Origin: Chitinophaga cymbidii
GTDB taxonomy: Bacteria; Bacteroidota; Bacteroidia; Chitinophagales; Chitinophagaceae
Assembly: GCF_007992715.1 (NCBI RefSeq)
Contig: NZ_BKAU01000006.1
Span: 186,001 to 250,000, forward strand
Length of the DNA stretch: 64,000 bases
Direction of reading: 5' to 3'
Position numbers and translations under genes: made by a program
The notes under the pieces: generated by a model
The model's database searches: none
What the model was told of the DNA's origin: nothing
The model's input: only the letters and a program-made list of their open reading frames with translations
In this document: positions 1 to 9,000 of the stretch, in pieces
How positions within the stretch are numbered: the first letter of the stretch is position 1
Layout: each line of letters opens with the position of its first letter

Positions 1-1073
1 AAATGTCGCCGCGCGAATACATCGAAAAGGTGCATGACAAGGAGATCTACGATCCCACGCTCACCTTCCAGTTTTCCAATGACTTTATCGTAAAGAAGGT
101 CTTGCGTAACTACCTGCCGAACGATGCCGCCAGTAAGGGTTTTGCGACACTGCTGCAATGGTTCAATATTTATTATGAAAAGGACAGGGATACCATCCGT
201 TATAATAAATCCACCGTCAGGATCGGATTGGTGCAATGGCAGATGCGTACGTACAGCGGGATGGCCGGCCTGCTGCAGCAGGTGGAGTTTTTTGTGGATG
301 CCGTTAGCGACTATGAAGCGGACTTCGTTGTTTTTCCAGAGTTCTTCAACGCGCCGCTGATGCTGGAATTCAACCAGCTGGACCCCGCCGCCGCCATACG
401 CGGCCTGGCGAAATATACCGAGCAGCTGCGCGAGGAATTTTCCCGTTTTGCCGTTTCCTACAATGTGAACATCATCACCGGCAGCATGCCGATCGTGATA
501 GATGAACAGCTCTATAACATCAGCTACCTTTGCCGCCGGGACGGTACCTGGGACCACTATACGAAAATCCATCCCACGCCGAGCGAAGTATACTCCTGGG
601 GCATGAAAGGAGGCAGCGATATTCGTGTGTTCGATACCGATTGCGGCAAGATCGGCATACAGGTTTGCTATGATGTGGAGTTCCCCGAGCTTTCGCGGCT
701 TCAGGCGCAGCAGGGCATGCAGATATTGTTCGTGCCGTTCCTCACGGATACGCAGAACGGCTACAACCGGGTGCGCTTCTGCGCGCAGGCCCGCGCCATC
801 GAGAACGAGTGTTACGTAGCCATCGCCGGATGCGTAGGCAATCTGCCCCGTGTGAACAATATGGACCTGCAATATGCGCAGTCCGCCGTGCTCACGCCTT
901 CCGATTTTGCCTTCCCGGTAACGGGCATCAAGGCAGACGCCACACCTAATACGGAAATGATCGTGGTAGCCGATGTGGACCTCGTGCTGCTGAAAGAGCT
1001 GCATGCCTTTGGCAGCGTGCAGACGCTGAAAGACATGCGCCATGACCTTTATGAAGTTAAATTGAAGAAATAA
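1..1073 (+). CDS. GNAT-nitrilase fusion (carbon-nitrogen hydrolase), 5' end outside the window
   Basis: The reading frame is open to the window edge, and its first ~60 visible residues look like the end of a GNAT acetyltransferase domain (NYLPNDAASKGFATLLQW), so the true start lies upstream. From about visible residue 72 a nitrilase-superfamily domain begins. The catalytic triad is visible: Glu113 in FPEFF, Lys188 in YTKIHP and Cys222 in IQVCYDVEFPE. Such enzymes hydrolyse or condense amides and nitriles; the substrate of the GNAT-fused subfamily is not known to me. The next gene starts 6 bp after the stop, so the two are probably co-transcribed. The family assignment is firm; the substrate is open. 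Confidence 0.9.
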   Translation, partial: MSPREYIEKVHDKEIYDPTLTFQFSNDFIVKKVLRNYLPNDAASKGFATLLQWFNIYYEKDRDTIRYNKSTVRIGLVQWQMRTYSGMAGLLQQVEFFVDAVSDYEADFVVFPEFFNAPLMLEFNQLDPAAAIRGLAKYTEQLREEFSRFAVSYNVNIITGSMPIVIDEQLYNISYLCRRDGTWDHYTKIHPTPSEVYSWGMKGGSDIRVFDTDCGKIGIQVCYDVEFPELSRLQAQQGMQILFVPFLTDTQNGYNRVRFCAQARAIENECYVAIAGCVGNLPRVNNMDLQYAQSAVLTPSDFAFPVTGIKADATPNTEMIVVADVDLVLLKELHAFGSVQTLKDMRHDLYEVKLKK

Positions 1074-1079
1074 CAGAAC

Positions 1080-1388
1080 ATGCATCAACATATCATCAAT
1101 CTGGCATTGCAGATCGTGCCGCAGGTAGCATCAGACAGGGCTTATGCCGTAGTAGACGAAGCCATTGCCGTCATTCATAATTCGGGCGTGAAATACCGGG
1201 TTTGTCCGTTTGAAACAGTGATGGAAGGAACGTATGACGAATTGATGGAAGTAGTAAAAAAAACGCAGGAAGTTTGCCTGCAGGCAGGCGCGGAGCAGAT
1301 ACTCGTCTACATTAAAATGCAGATAAGGAAAAACAGCGATGTAACGATGGAAGAAAAGGTAGCGAAGTACGACGCGCGACAATCTTGA
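1080..1388 (+). CDS. MTH1187/YqgV-type thiamine-binding protein (UPF0045)
   Basis: This 102-residue protein spans the whole length of the small ferredoxin-like thiamine-binding family. Typical signatures are the N-terminal strand LALQIVPQ, the segment YRVCPFETVMEGTYDELMEVVKKTQE and a C-terminal strand leading into a lysine-rich tail. Relatives bind thiamine or HMP-type pyrimidines in the cytoplasm, often as dimers or tetramers. It lies 6 bp after the nitrilase fusion and is likely its operon partner, which could hint at amide or thiamine salvage, but that is inference. No thiamine riboswitch is evident in front of it. Confidence 0.85.
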   Translation: MHQHIINLALQIVPQVASDRAYAVVDEAIAVIHNSGVKYRVCPFETVMEGTYDELMEVVKKTQEVCLQAGAEQILVYIKMQIRKNSDVTMEEKVAKYDARQS

Positions 1389-1501
1389 GCGGAGTAGCCG
1401 TTACTGGTGTGGAATAATATAGTGCTAGATTGTACGGTACAGATGCGTTAAATTAAGGCTGAAACCTCGATTACGCAACCAAAGTATCTAAATCTTCGCA
1501 C

Positions 1502-4500
1502 ATGAAACGGTTCTACCATTTAGCCGTGACGTGCTGCCTGCTTTTACCCCAACTGCTGTTCGCGCAGCAGCGCACTGTTTCGGGAAAAGTGACAGCCTCC
1601 GGAAATGAAGCTCCGCTGCCAGGGGTGACCGTCCAGGTCAAAGGCACATCCACCGGCACCACCACAGACGTTGACGGTAATTACCGCATTTCGGTAAACG
1701 GCCCGGATGTTATACTCATCTTCAGTTATGTAGGTTATCTTTCCCGGGAAGCTGCCGCCGGCCCCGGTCTGTTGAACATTTCACTGGAACCGGACACCCG
1801 GAATCTCGAAGGGGTGGTGGTGACGGCGTTGGGCATCCGGAAAGAAAAGCGCGCCCTCGGGTATGCGGTGCAGGAAGTGAGCGGGGCGGACCTGGTGACG
1901 GCGAAGCAGAGCAATGTGGTGAATGCATTGCAGGGAAAAGTAGCGGGCGTTCAGATATCCGCCGGCGGCGGGGCTCCCGGCCAGGGCGCCAACATCCTGA
2001 TACGCGGGCTCAACTCGCTGGACCCGAGCCGCAATGCGCAGCCGCTTTTCATCATCGACGGCATCCCGATGGACAACAGCACCTATTCTACCGGCGATGT
2101 CAGCCAGTACCGGGGCATGAGCAACCGCGCCGCGGACATTAACCCGGACGATATCGAGTCCATTTCCATCCTGCGCGGCGGCGCCGCTACCGCCCTGTAC
2201 GGGCTGCGTGCCGCTACCGGCGCAGTGGTGATCACCACCAAATCCGGCAAGGCCGGCCGCCTGCGGGTCAGCTACACCGCTTCATACGGCATCGACGAGG
2301 TGAATAAATACCCCGACGTTCAGTCCACCTACACCCAGGGCTACAAAGGCGAGTACGATCCCATCAGCTTCTGGCCCACCTGGGGGCCTACCGTGGAGGA
2401 AGCCCGCCAGATCAACCCCGATCATCCCGCTAAACTCTTCCATCATTATAAAAGAGGCTACGGCCAGGGCAACCAGTACCGCAACTCCATCAACCTCAGC
2501 GGCGGTACGGAAAAAGCGGTGTTCGCCGCGTCTTTCTCGCAGTTTGACCAGGACGGCGTAATGCCCTTCTCGGATTACAAGAACTACTCCGCCCGCATTA
2601 ACGGGGAGCTGCGCTTCAGCCCGAAGTTCAGGATGGGCGCTTCCCTGAATTACATCAACTCCGGCGGCCTCCGCGCCAATGCGGACCGCTACAATGAACA
2701 GCTTACCTACTGGGCGCCCGCGCATGACATGCGCCAATACCTCAAGCCGGACGGCACCATGCTGTCTTACGGGGAAACGGACAACCCCATCTACGCCCTC
2801 TCCACCAACCGCTTTAAAGACAATGTAAACCGCATCATCGCCAGCGGAAATTTTGTGTATTCACCGTTCAGCTGGCTGGATGTGAATTACAGGATCGGAA
2901 CGGACTGGTATAACGATGCCCGCACGCATACCGGCCCCGCGCCGCTGGGCGTGCCCGATGAGCAGATCTATAATGATAACGGCCCCGGCTTCGTATATGA
3001 GCACATGCTCAACAGCCGGTTGCTGAACTCCACCCTGATGCTGAACTTCAAAAACAAGATCACCTCGCGGCTGCACTCGGACCTCAAGATCGGGCATGAC
3101 CTGTATGAAAGCAGGCTGAAACGTACCTCCGTAACCGGTGATACGCTGGACATACCTACGCTGTTCGTTTTGCAGAACGCCAAGCTGATACGGTCGAGCC
3201 AGTACCTGGAAGAGTACAAGATCATCGGCCTGTTCGGGGACTGGACGCTCTCGTGGGACAACTGGCTGTATCTCTCGCTCACCGGGCGTAACGACTGGTC
3301 ATCCTCCTTACCGGCCGCCAACCGCTCCTTCTTTTATCCGTCCGTTAGCATGGGATATATCTTTTCAGAGCACCTGAAAACCTCCTGGCTGGATTACGGC
3401 AAGCTGCGCGCTTCCTGGGCGAGGTTAGGGAAGGATGCGCAACCTTACAGGACCGGCGCCGGTTATGCGCCGCTGGACCCGCAGCTTAGCGGTGTGATCG
3501 GCTGGACGCGCGATGATCTGCTGGGTGACCCCGACCTGAAGCCGGAATTCACCAACACCTTTGAAGCCGGCACCGAATTACGCTTCCTCAACAATAGAGT
3601 GGGGGTGGACTTCACCTGGTATACCTCCAAAAGCACAGGCTTGCTGATCAACGTATACCTGCCCTGGTCAAGCGGCGCCGAACGGTTTTATACCAATGCG
3701 GGTTCCATCCAGAACCGGGGCATAGAGTTGTCACTCAACGGTACGCCGGTATCCACAAAGAATTTCAGCTGGGATGTAAAAGTCAACTACTCCGCCAACA
3801 GGAACAAGGTGTTGTCCATCCGTGAAGGACTGACCGAAATACCGGTGAACACGCACTTCGGCTACAGCGGCTCTACCGCCACGCAGAAATATATTCCCGG
3901 CTACCCGATGGGCGCTATTTTCGGCTCCCACTACAGCCGCTATTACGGATCGGATAAAGATGAAAGCATCGAGATTGACCACAGCAGACCTTTACTGATC
4001 GCGCAAACCGGTACCCTGAGAGGCTTCCCGGTGTACAACGCCGGCCAGAAATACCTCGGCAACGCTCTGCCGAAATGGATCGGCAGCATCACCAACAATT
4101 TCCGCTACAAACAATTCAACCTCTCTTTTATGTTCGACGTGCGGCAGGGCGTGAAGAAGTATAACCAGTTTGCGAATTTCCTCGCCGCCTTCGGCATTTC
4201 GGAGATAACGGAAAACCGCAATACCGTTACTACTTTCAATGGCGTGTACGCGGACGGTACGCCGAACGACATGCCGGTTTATCTCGGTCAGGCTGTTCAT
4301 GAAGGAAGGGACTATACGGAAGGATATTACCGCAACATCTATCGCCGTGTAACGGAGAATTTCGTGGAAGACGCATCATGGGTGCGGTTGCGGAATGTAA
4401 GCCTTTCTTACTCGCTGCCATCTTCGCTGCTGTCCCGCACCAATTTTATAAAAGACCTGACGATCACGCTCACCGGAAACAATCTCTGGCTCAGCACGAA

Positions 4501-4621
4501 ATATACCGGCTTTGATCCGGAATCCAGTTCTTTCAGCGCAGGCAGCAATACATCGGCATTTTCCGGATTTACCTATCCCGCCGTAAGAAGTTACCTGGCC
4601 TCGCTTAATGTTTCGTTTTAA
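1502..4621 (+). CDS. SusC/RagA TonB-linked outer-membrane transporter
   Basis: The 1039-residue protein has a signal peptide ending near LLFAQ (residues 1-22), a CarboxypepD_reg beta-sandwich (about 25-100), a SusC-type plug starting around residue 105 (VVVTALGIRKEKRALGYAVQ, continuing with VVNALQGKVAGVQIS) and a beta-barrel ending in a C-terminal phenylalanine. It imports oligosaccharides or other large nutrients using TonB energy. The SusD lipoprotein follows 11 bp downstream. No sigma/anti-sigma pair or AraC gene lies directly upstream, so its control is unclear. The convergent pectate-lyase-like gene suggests a pectin-type glycan, by context only. Confidence 0.95.
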   Translation: MKRFYHLAVTCCLLLPQLLFAQQRTVSGKVTASGNEAPLPGVTVQVKGTSTGTTTDVDGNYRISVNGPDVILIFSYVGYLSREAAAGPGLLNISLEPDTRNLEGVVVTALGIRKEKRALGYAVQEVSGADLVTAKQSNVVNALQGKVAGVQISAGGGAPGQGANILIRGLNSLDPSRNAQPLFIIDGIPMDNSTYSTGDVSQYRGMSNRAADINPDDIESISILRGGAATALYGLRAATGAVVITTKSGKAGRLRVSYTASYGIDEVNKYPDVQSTYTQGYKGEYDPISFWPTWGPTVEEARQINPDHPAKLFHHYKRGYGQGNQYRNSINLSGGTEKAVFAASFSQFDQDGVMPFSDYKNYSARINGELRFSPKFRMGASLNYINSGGLRANADRYNEQLTYWAPAHDMRQYLKPDGTMLSYGETDNPIYALSTNRFKDNVNRIIASGNFVYSPFSWLDVNYRIGTDWYNDARTHTGPAPLGVPDEQIYNDNGPGFVYEHMLNSRLLNSTLMLNFKNKITSRLHSDLKIGHDLYESRLKRTSVTGDTLDIPTLFVLQNAKLIRSSQYLEEYKIIGLFGDWTLSWDNWLYLSLTGRNDWSSSLPAANRSFFYPSVSMGYIFSEHLKTSWLDYGKLRASWARLGKDAQPYRTGAGYAPLDPQLSGVIGWTRDDLLGDPDLKPEFTNTFEAGTELRFLNNRVGVDFTWYTSKSTGLLINVYLPWSSGAERFYTNAGSIQNRGIELSLNGTPVSTKNFSWDVKVNYSANRNKVLSIREGLTEIPVNTHFGYSGSTATQKYIPGYPMGAIFGSHYSRYYGSDKDESIEIDHSRPLLIAQTGTLRGFPVYNAGQKYLGNALPKWIGSITNNFRYKQFNLSFMFDVRQGVKKYNQFANFLAAFGISEITENRNTVTTFNGVYADGTPNDMPVYLGQAVHEGRDYTEGYYRNIYRRVTENFVEDASWVRLRNVSLSYSLPSSLLSRTNFIKDLTITLTGNNLWLSTKYTGFDPESSSFSAGSNTSAFSGFTYPAVRSYLASLNVSF

Positions 4622-4632
4622 AAACGCTGATC

Positions 4633-6054
4633 ATGAAAAAGAACATCATTTATATAATCTGTTTGTCGGGATTGCTTGCGATGGCTGGCTGTAAAGATTA
4701 CCTGGACATCAATACCAATCCCAACCTGGCCGCGCAGCCGCCGATCGATGGTCTGCTGGCTTCCACCACTTATGCCACCGGCAACAACACCTACCGCGTC
4801 GGCAATATCACTTCCTACTTTGTGCAGCATCTTGCTTCGCCCACCGTTTCCAGCGGCTCGGATATTTATGACGAAGTGGACTACAATACCACCTGGCGTT
4901 ACCTGTATGATAACATGACGGACATTCACGACATGATCGAACAGGCGAAGGAAAAAGGTTCCAGCGAGCACCTTGGCGTAGGATTGGTACTGATGGCGAT
5001 CAATTTACAAATGGCAACGGACCTCTGGGGCAATATTCCCTACAGTGAAGCATTCGTTGCCAGCTCATCAGATCCGGAATCGCTCACACCGCCGTACGAC
5101 AGCCAGGAAGAAATATACAATGCAGCGCTTCAGCTGCTGACAGACGGTATCGCGGAACTAAGCAAAACGGATTCGAAGCTGACGCTGAAAGCCTCGCAGG
5201 ACCTGATCCACGGCGGCGACCTGGATGCCTGGAAGCGCACCGCGAACCTCATCAAAGCGCGGCTGCTGAACCACTATTCCCGGAAAGGCGCCTACAACGC
5301 CACAAACGTGCTCACCGCGTTATCCGGCAGCTATACCGGTAACAGCCAGGACGCGCAGGTGCAAACCTTCCCGGACCTCAGCCCCTGGAACCAGGCCGCT
5401 GTGAACAACACCAACCTGCTGCTGGACGGATGGATCAGCGCGCAGCTGGTGGATGCGATGGACGGCACTGATTACGGCGTTACAGACCCGCGCCTGCCTT
5501 ACATGATGACGCTTACCCAATTTGGAGATTACCGCGGCACCATCAACGGCGCGGGCAGGGTAGGCACCGGCACGGACGATGAGGAAAGCTACCTTTCGCT
5601 GACCGGCTTTTATTCCAAACCCGGCGCGCCGGTGCTGGTGGCCACTTTTGCGGAAGCCAAATTCATTGAAGCGGAAGCGAACTTCCGGTCGAACAAGCTG
5701 AAGGAGGCCTACGATGCCTATCTCGCCGGTATTGCCGCGCACATGGATAAGCTCGGCGTTCCGGGACCGCAGAAAACAACGTACATCAACAACCCGGCCG
5801 TATCCGTCGGCGAGGCGAACATTACGCTGGCGCTGATCATGAAGGAAAAATATATCGCCATGTTCCTGCACCCCGAAGCATGGACGGACGCGCGGCGGTT
5901 CGATTACCAGTACAGGAATTTCACGCTGCCAACGGGCGCGTTGCTGCCGGCGTTTATCCGGCGGGTGGCCTATCCGAGTACGGAGATCAGCCGGAACGCG
6001 GCGAATGTACCGCCGGTGGAGAATCTGAATCAAAAATTATGGTGGGATGAGTAA
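4633..6054 (+). CDS. SusD/RagB nutrient-binding outer-membrane lipoprotein (SusD-like_2 type)
   Basis: The 473-residue protein begins with a lipoprotein signal peptide with its lipid-accepting Cys at residue 20 (LAMAGCKDYLDINTNPN). The opening DYLDINTNPN and the later helical TPR-like body fit the SusD-like_2 branch. It forms the lid of the SusC transporter on the cell surface and binds the glycan. It is the last gene of the two-gene unit; a strong bidirectional terminator follows within 15 bp. Confidence 0.93.
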   Translation: MKKNIIYIICLSGLLAMAGCKDYLDINTNPNLAAQPPIDGLLASTTYATGNNTYRVGNITSYFVQHLASPTVSSGSDIYDEVDYNTTWRYLYDNMTDIHDMIEQAKEKGSSEHLGVGLVLMAINLQMATDLWGNIPYSEAFVASSSDPESLTPPYDSQEEIYNAALQLLTDGIAELSKTDSKLTLKASQDLIHGGDLDAWKRTANLIKARLLNHYSRKGAYNATNVLTALSGSYTGNSQDAQVQTFPDLSPWNQAAVNNTNLLLDGWISAQLVDAMDGTDYGVTDPRLPYMMTLTQFGDYRGTINGAGRVGTGTDDEESYLSLTGFYSKPGAPVLVATFAEAKFIEAEANFRSNKLKEAYDAYLAGIAAHMDKLGVPGPQKTTYINNPAVSVGEANITLALIMKEKYIAMFLHPEAWTDARRFDYQYRNFTLPTGALLPAFIRRVAYPSTEISRNAANVPPVENLNQKLWWDE

Positions 6055-6064
6055 AGTCCCGAAA

Positions 6065-6090
6065 AAGGGGCGGCATTTTCGCCGCCCCTT
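6065..6090. terminator. Bidirectional rho-independent terminator between convergent genes
   Basis: A perfect 9-bp stem, AAGGGGCGG / CCGCCCCTT, encloses an 8-nt loop. It is preceded by an A-run on the plus strand, which is the U-tract for the minus-strand transcript. It sits between the stop of the SusD gene and the stop of the pectate-lyase-like gene, so it can end both transcripts. Confidence 0.85.
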
Positions 6091-6092
6091 AT

Positions 6093-9000
6093 CTATCGTT
6101 GTATGATGATCTTTTTCGTCCGCACCACATCCCCCAACACAACCCTCACAAAATAAACCCCCACCGGATACTGCCCAACATCCACCGGCAACGAAAACTG
6201 CATCCTGCCCGCCGCTGTTCCCCGTTCTACGATCTTCAGCAGCTTACCCTGCACATCAAACAGCTCCACACTGTAATCACAAGCGCCCGTTGTTCCAAAG
6301 CGCACCTGCACCCGTTGTGATGCGGGATTCGGATATACCAGCAGCGCTGTATTTTCATCCGCGGCCGTGATGTCCTGCTTCACCGCCATCGCACCCGGGC
6401 GCACCGGGCAACCGCCCGCCACCGTGGCATGAGGACTGAAAGCAAACAGCAGCCTGGCCACCAGCGGGTCCACACAGATATCTACGCCATAATAGCACAG
6501 CTGCACTTTCCTGTTCCTGTAACCGCATCGCACATCTATCACATGGATCGTTGCGGAAGCCTGCGAAGTACAGCCGTTCGCATTAGTAACGGTAAGGGTG
6601 AATGTGTGATCGCCGGTGGTGGAAGGTGTGAATGTTGGATTAGCAACGTGAGGATCGCTGAGCCCGGCGGCGGGGCTCCAGGAATACGAAGCATATTGCC
6701 CGGCGGCATTCAGCGTCACTTTTTGCGCGCCATAGCCGAGAGCGATCGTGTGGGCGTCAAGCCCTGTATAGGTGTTATTTTGACGGGTGACCGTGATCTG
6801 CGGAGCGGGCAAGGCGCTTTTCACCGTAATGAGCGCGGTGGCGCCGGCGGTATTGCCATTGGGGTCTTCAGCGGTGAGCGTTACCGTATGCGTGCCGGTA
6901 TCCGCGCAGGTGAAGATGCTCCGGTCCAGGTACAGCGCGGCAATGCCGGAGGAATCCGTACTGCCGTTATCGATCTGCTGCGGGCTGATGGTGATACTGT
7001 CTTCCAGTGTAACGGTGATGTTCCGGGTGATCACGTTCGGCGGGGTGGTATCCCGCAGTGCTGCGATCTCTGCGGCGGACAACGCATAGTTGTAAAGGCG
7101 CACGTCGTCCATCAGGTCGCGGTAAGGTTTGTTTTCCGGTGAATTGCCGAGCATCAATGCGGTCAGCCTGCCGGTAGTGCCGGTAGTATAGGCTTTGCTG
7201 CCCATGAGCTCGCCATCTACGTACAGGCGTAACTGTTTGGAAGATGCATCCCGGACGGCCGTGATATGCTTCCATTGGTTGGAAAAGATGTTGGGCGTGA
7301 TGGCCAGGTCGGTTTTTACGCTGCCGTCGTCGATGGCAAAGGTCAGCTTGCCATCTCGCAACTGAAGGCCGTACCACTTGCCGGTGCCCGCTTCAAAAGT
7401 GCCTTTGTGCGCGAGATAGCAGTCCCTGCCGGCGGAAGACGGTATTTTCACCCACAGCGAAATAGTAAAGGAGTTTTGATCGAAAAGCAGGTGATCGCTA
7501 TGTGGAATGTGGATGGCTCCTGCCGCTGGCAGATCGCTGAATGCGAGGCTGCCTTTGAATCTGCCCGCGGTATCCCAGGAAGCTTGCGGGAAGGCATTGA
7601 GCTGCCCGTCGTGATGGAATGGGCTGTCGTCTTTCGCTGTCATGCCGGTGCCGTCGTTGAGTTTCCAGTGGCCGGCCAGTCCTTTTAACGACACCGTCCT
7701 GAACGTCCAGACAGCGCCGGGTGTAACGCCCGCGGGGCCTTCCGCGTCTACCCGCCAGTAGTATTGCGTGTGAGCGGCGGGATGTTCCAGTATATACAAC
7801 GGCGTATCCAGCGGCGCGTCCGCAACATGCGTCAGTGAATCAGGGTGCAGGCCCATGTACACGCGGTAGCCGGATGTACGGATGCCTCCCTGCCATGATA
7901 AACGTACGGGCGGCTCGTATCCTTCCAGCAGCGCATTGTTGGCCACTACCGGGTTATAGGCTTGCAGCGGGAGCGGGCTGGTATGGAACAGCTCGAGTAT
8001 TTCCGTTTGGGAAACGGGGTAGTTGAATATCTTCAGCTCGTCCAGCATACCCTTGTAGGGCGCGGGTTTGTTGGCGGTGGAAAGAAATTCCAGTTCGCCG
8101 ATGTTGCCGATGATCAGCGCGCTTTCCTCGCCGATGCCCGCATTGGCTTTGGTGATGTTCGTTTCTTTCACCAGCGCGCCATTGCGGTAAAGCCGGAGCT
8201 TCCTTGCGGCGGTATCCCGCATCACTACCACATGCACCCATTCGTTCGTAAAGAAGGGAATGCCGTCCGCCTGCAATTCATCCTTGCCGCCACCGCCCGC
8301 GTCATTATCATCATCAATGGCGAACCTGAATTGTTTGTTCTTGAACTCGATATCGAAGCGCTTGCCGGTAGCGCCGGTAGCTGCGTTACGGGTGATAGAG
8401 CCTTTGCACAGCAGGTAAGCGCTGGTATTGTTGTCCGGAGGAAGCAATGCCGGCGCGGCCTTCATCCAGAACGACAGCGAGAAGGCGCTGCGTCCGAGGT
8501 GCAGCTGGTCCGCATGCGGTATCTGCACAACGTACATGTCTTCGTCCGCCGTAGAGAAATCAAGCGCGTAGTTGATCTTTCCCGGCACGTGGATGCTGTC
8601 ATTGTCTTCATCCAGCCCTAACACGCCATCCGCCTGGTAAACCGACGAATCCGCCACAAGCCGTCCGCTGGTTTCGTCAAAGCTCCAATGCCCCACCATT
8701 CCCGGGGGAAAGACCTGCATGGTGCGGAAAGACCAGATGTCGCCGGGCGTTGTTCCTTTGTCGTTGACCGCATCCACGCGCCAGTAATAGGTGATGTTGT
8801 TTTGTAAGCCAGTCAGTGTAAAGGCAGGCGCTGTAACGGACGTTATTTGCGCAAGACTGTCCGCATGCGTTCCGAAGTACAGCAGGTATTCCACCGTATT
8901 TGCGCTGCCGGTCCATTTCAATGCAAGCTCGTCGCCGGACAGTTCCGCATAGGCGTAGCCGTTCGCGGGAACAGGTTGTGAAGCCATGTGCGGCGCGGAA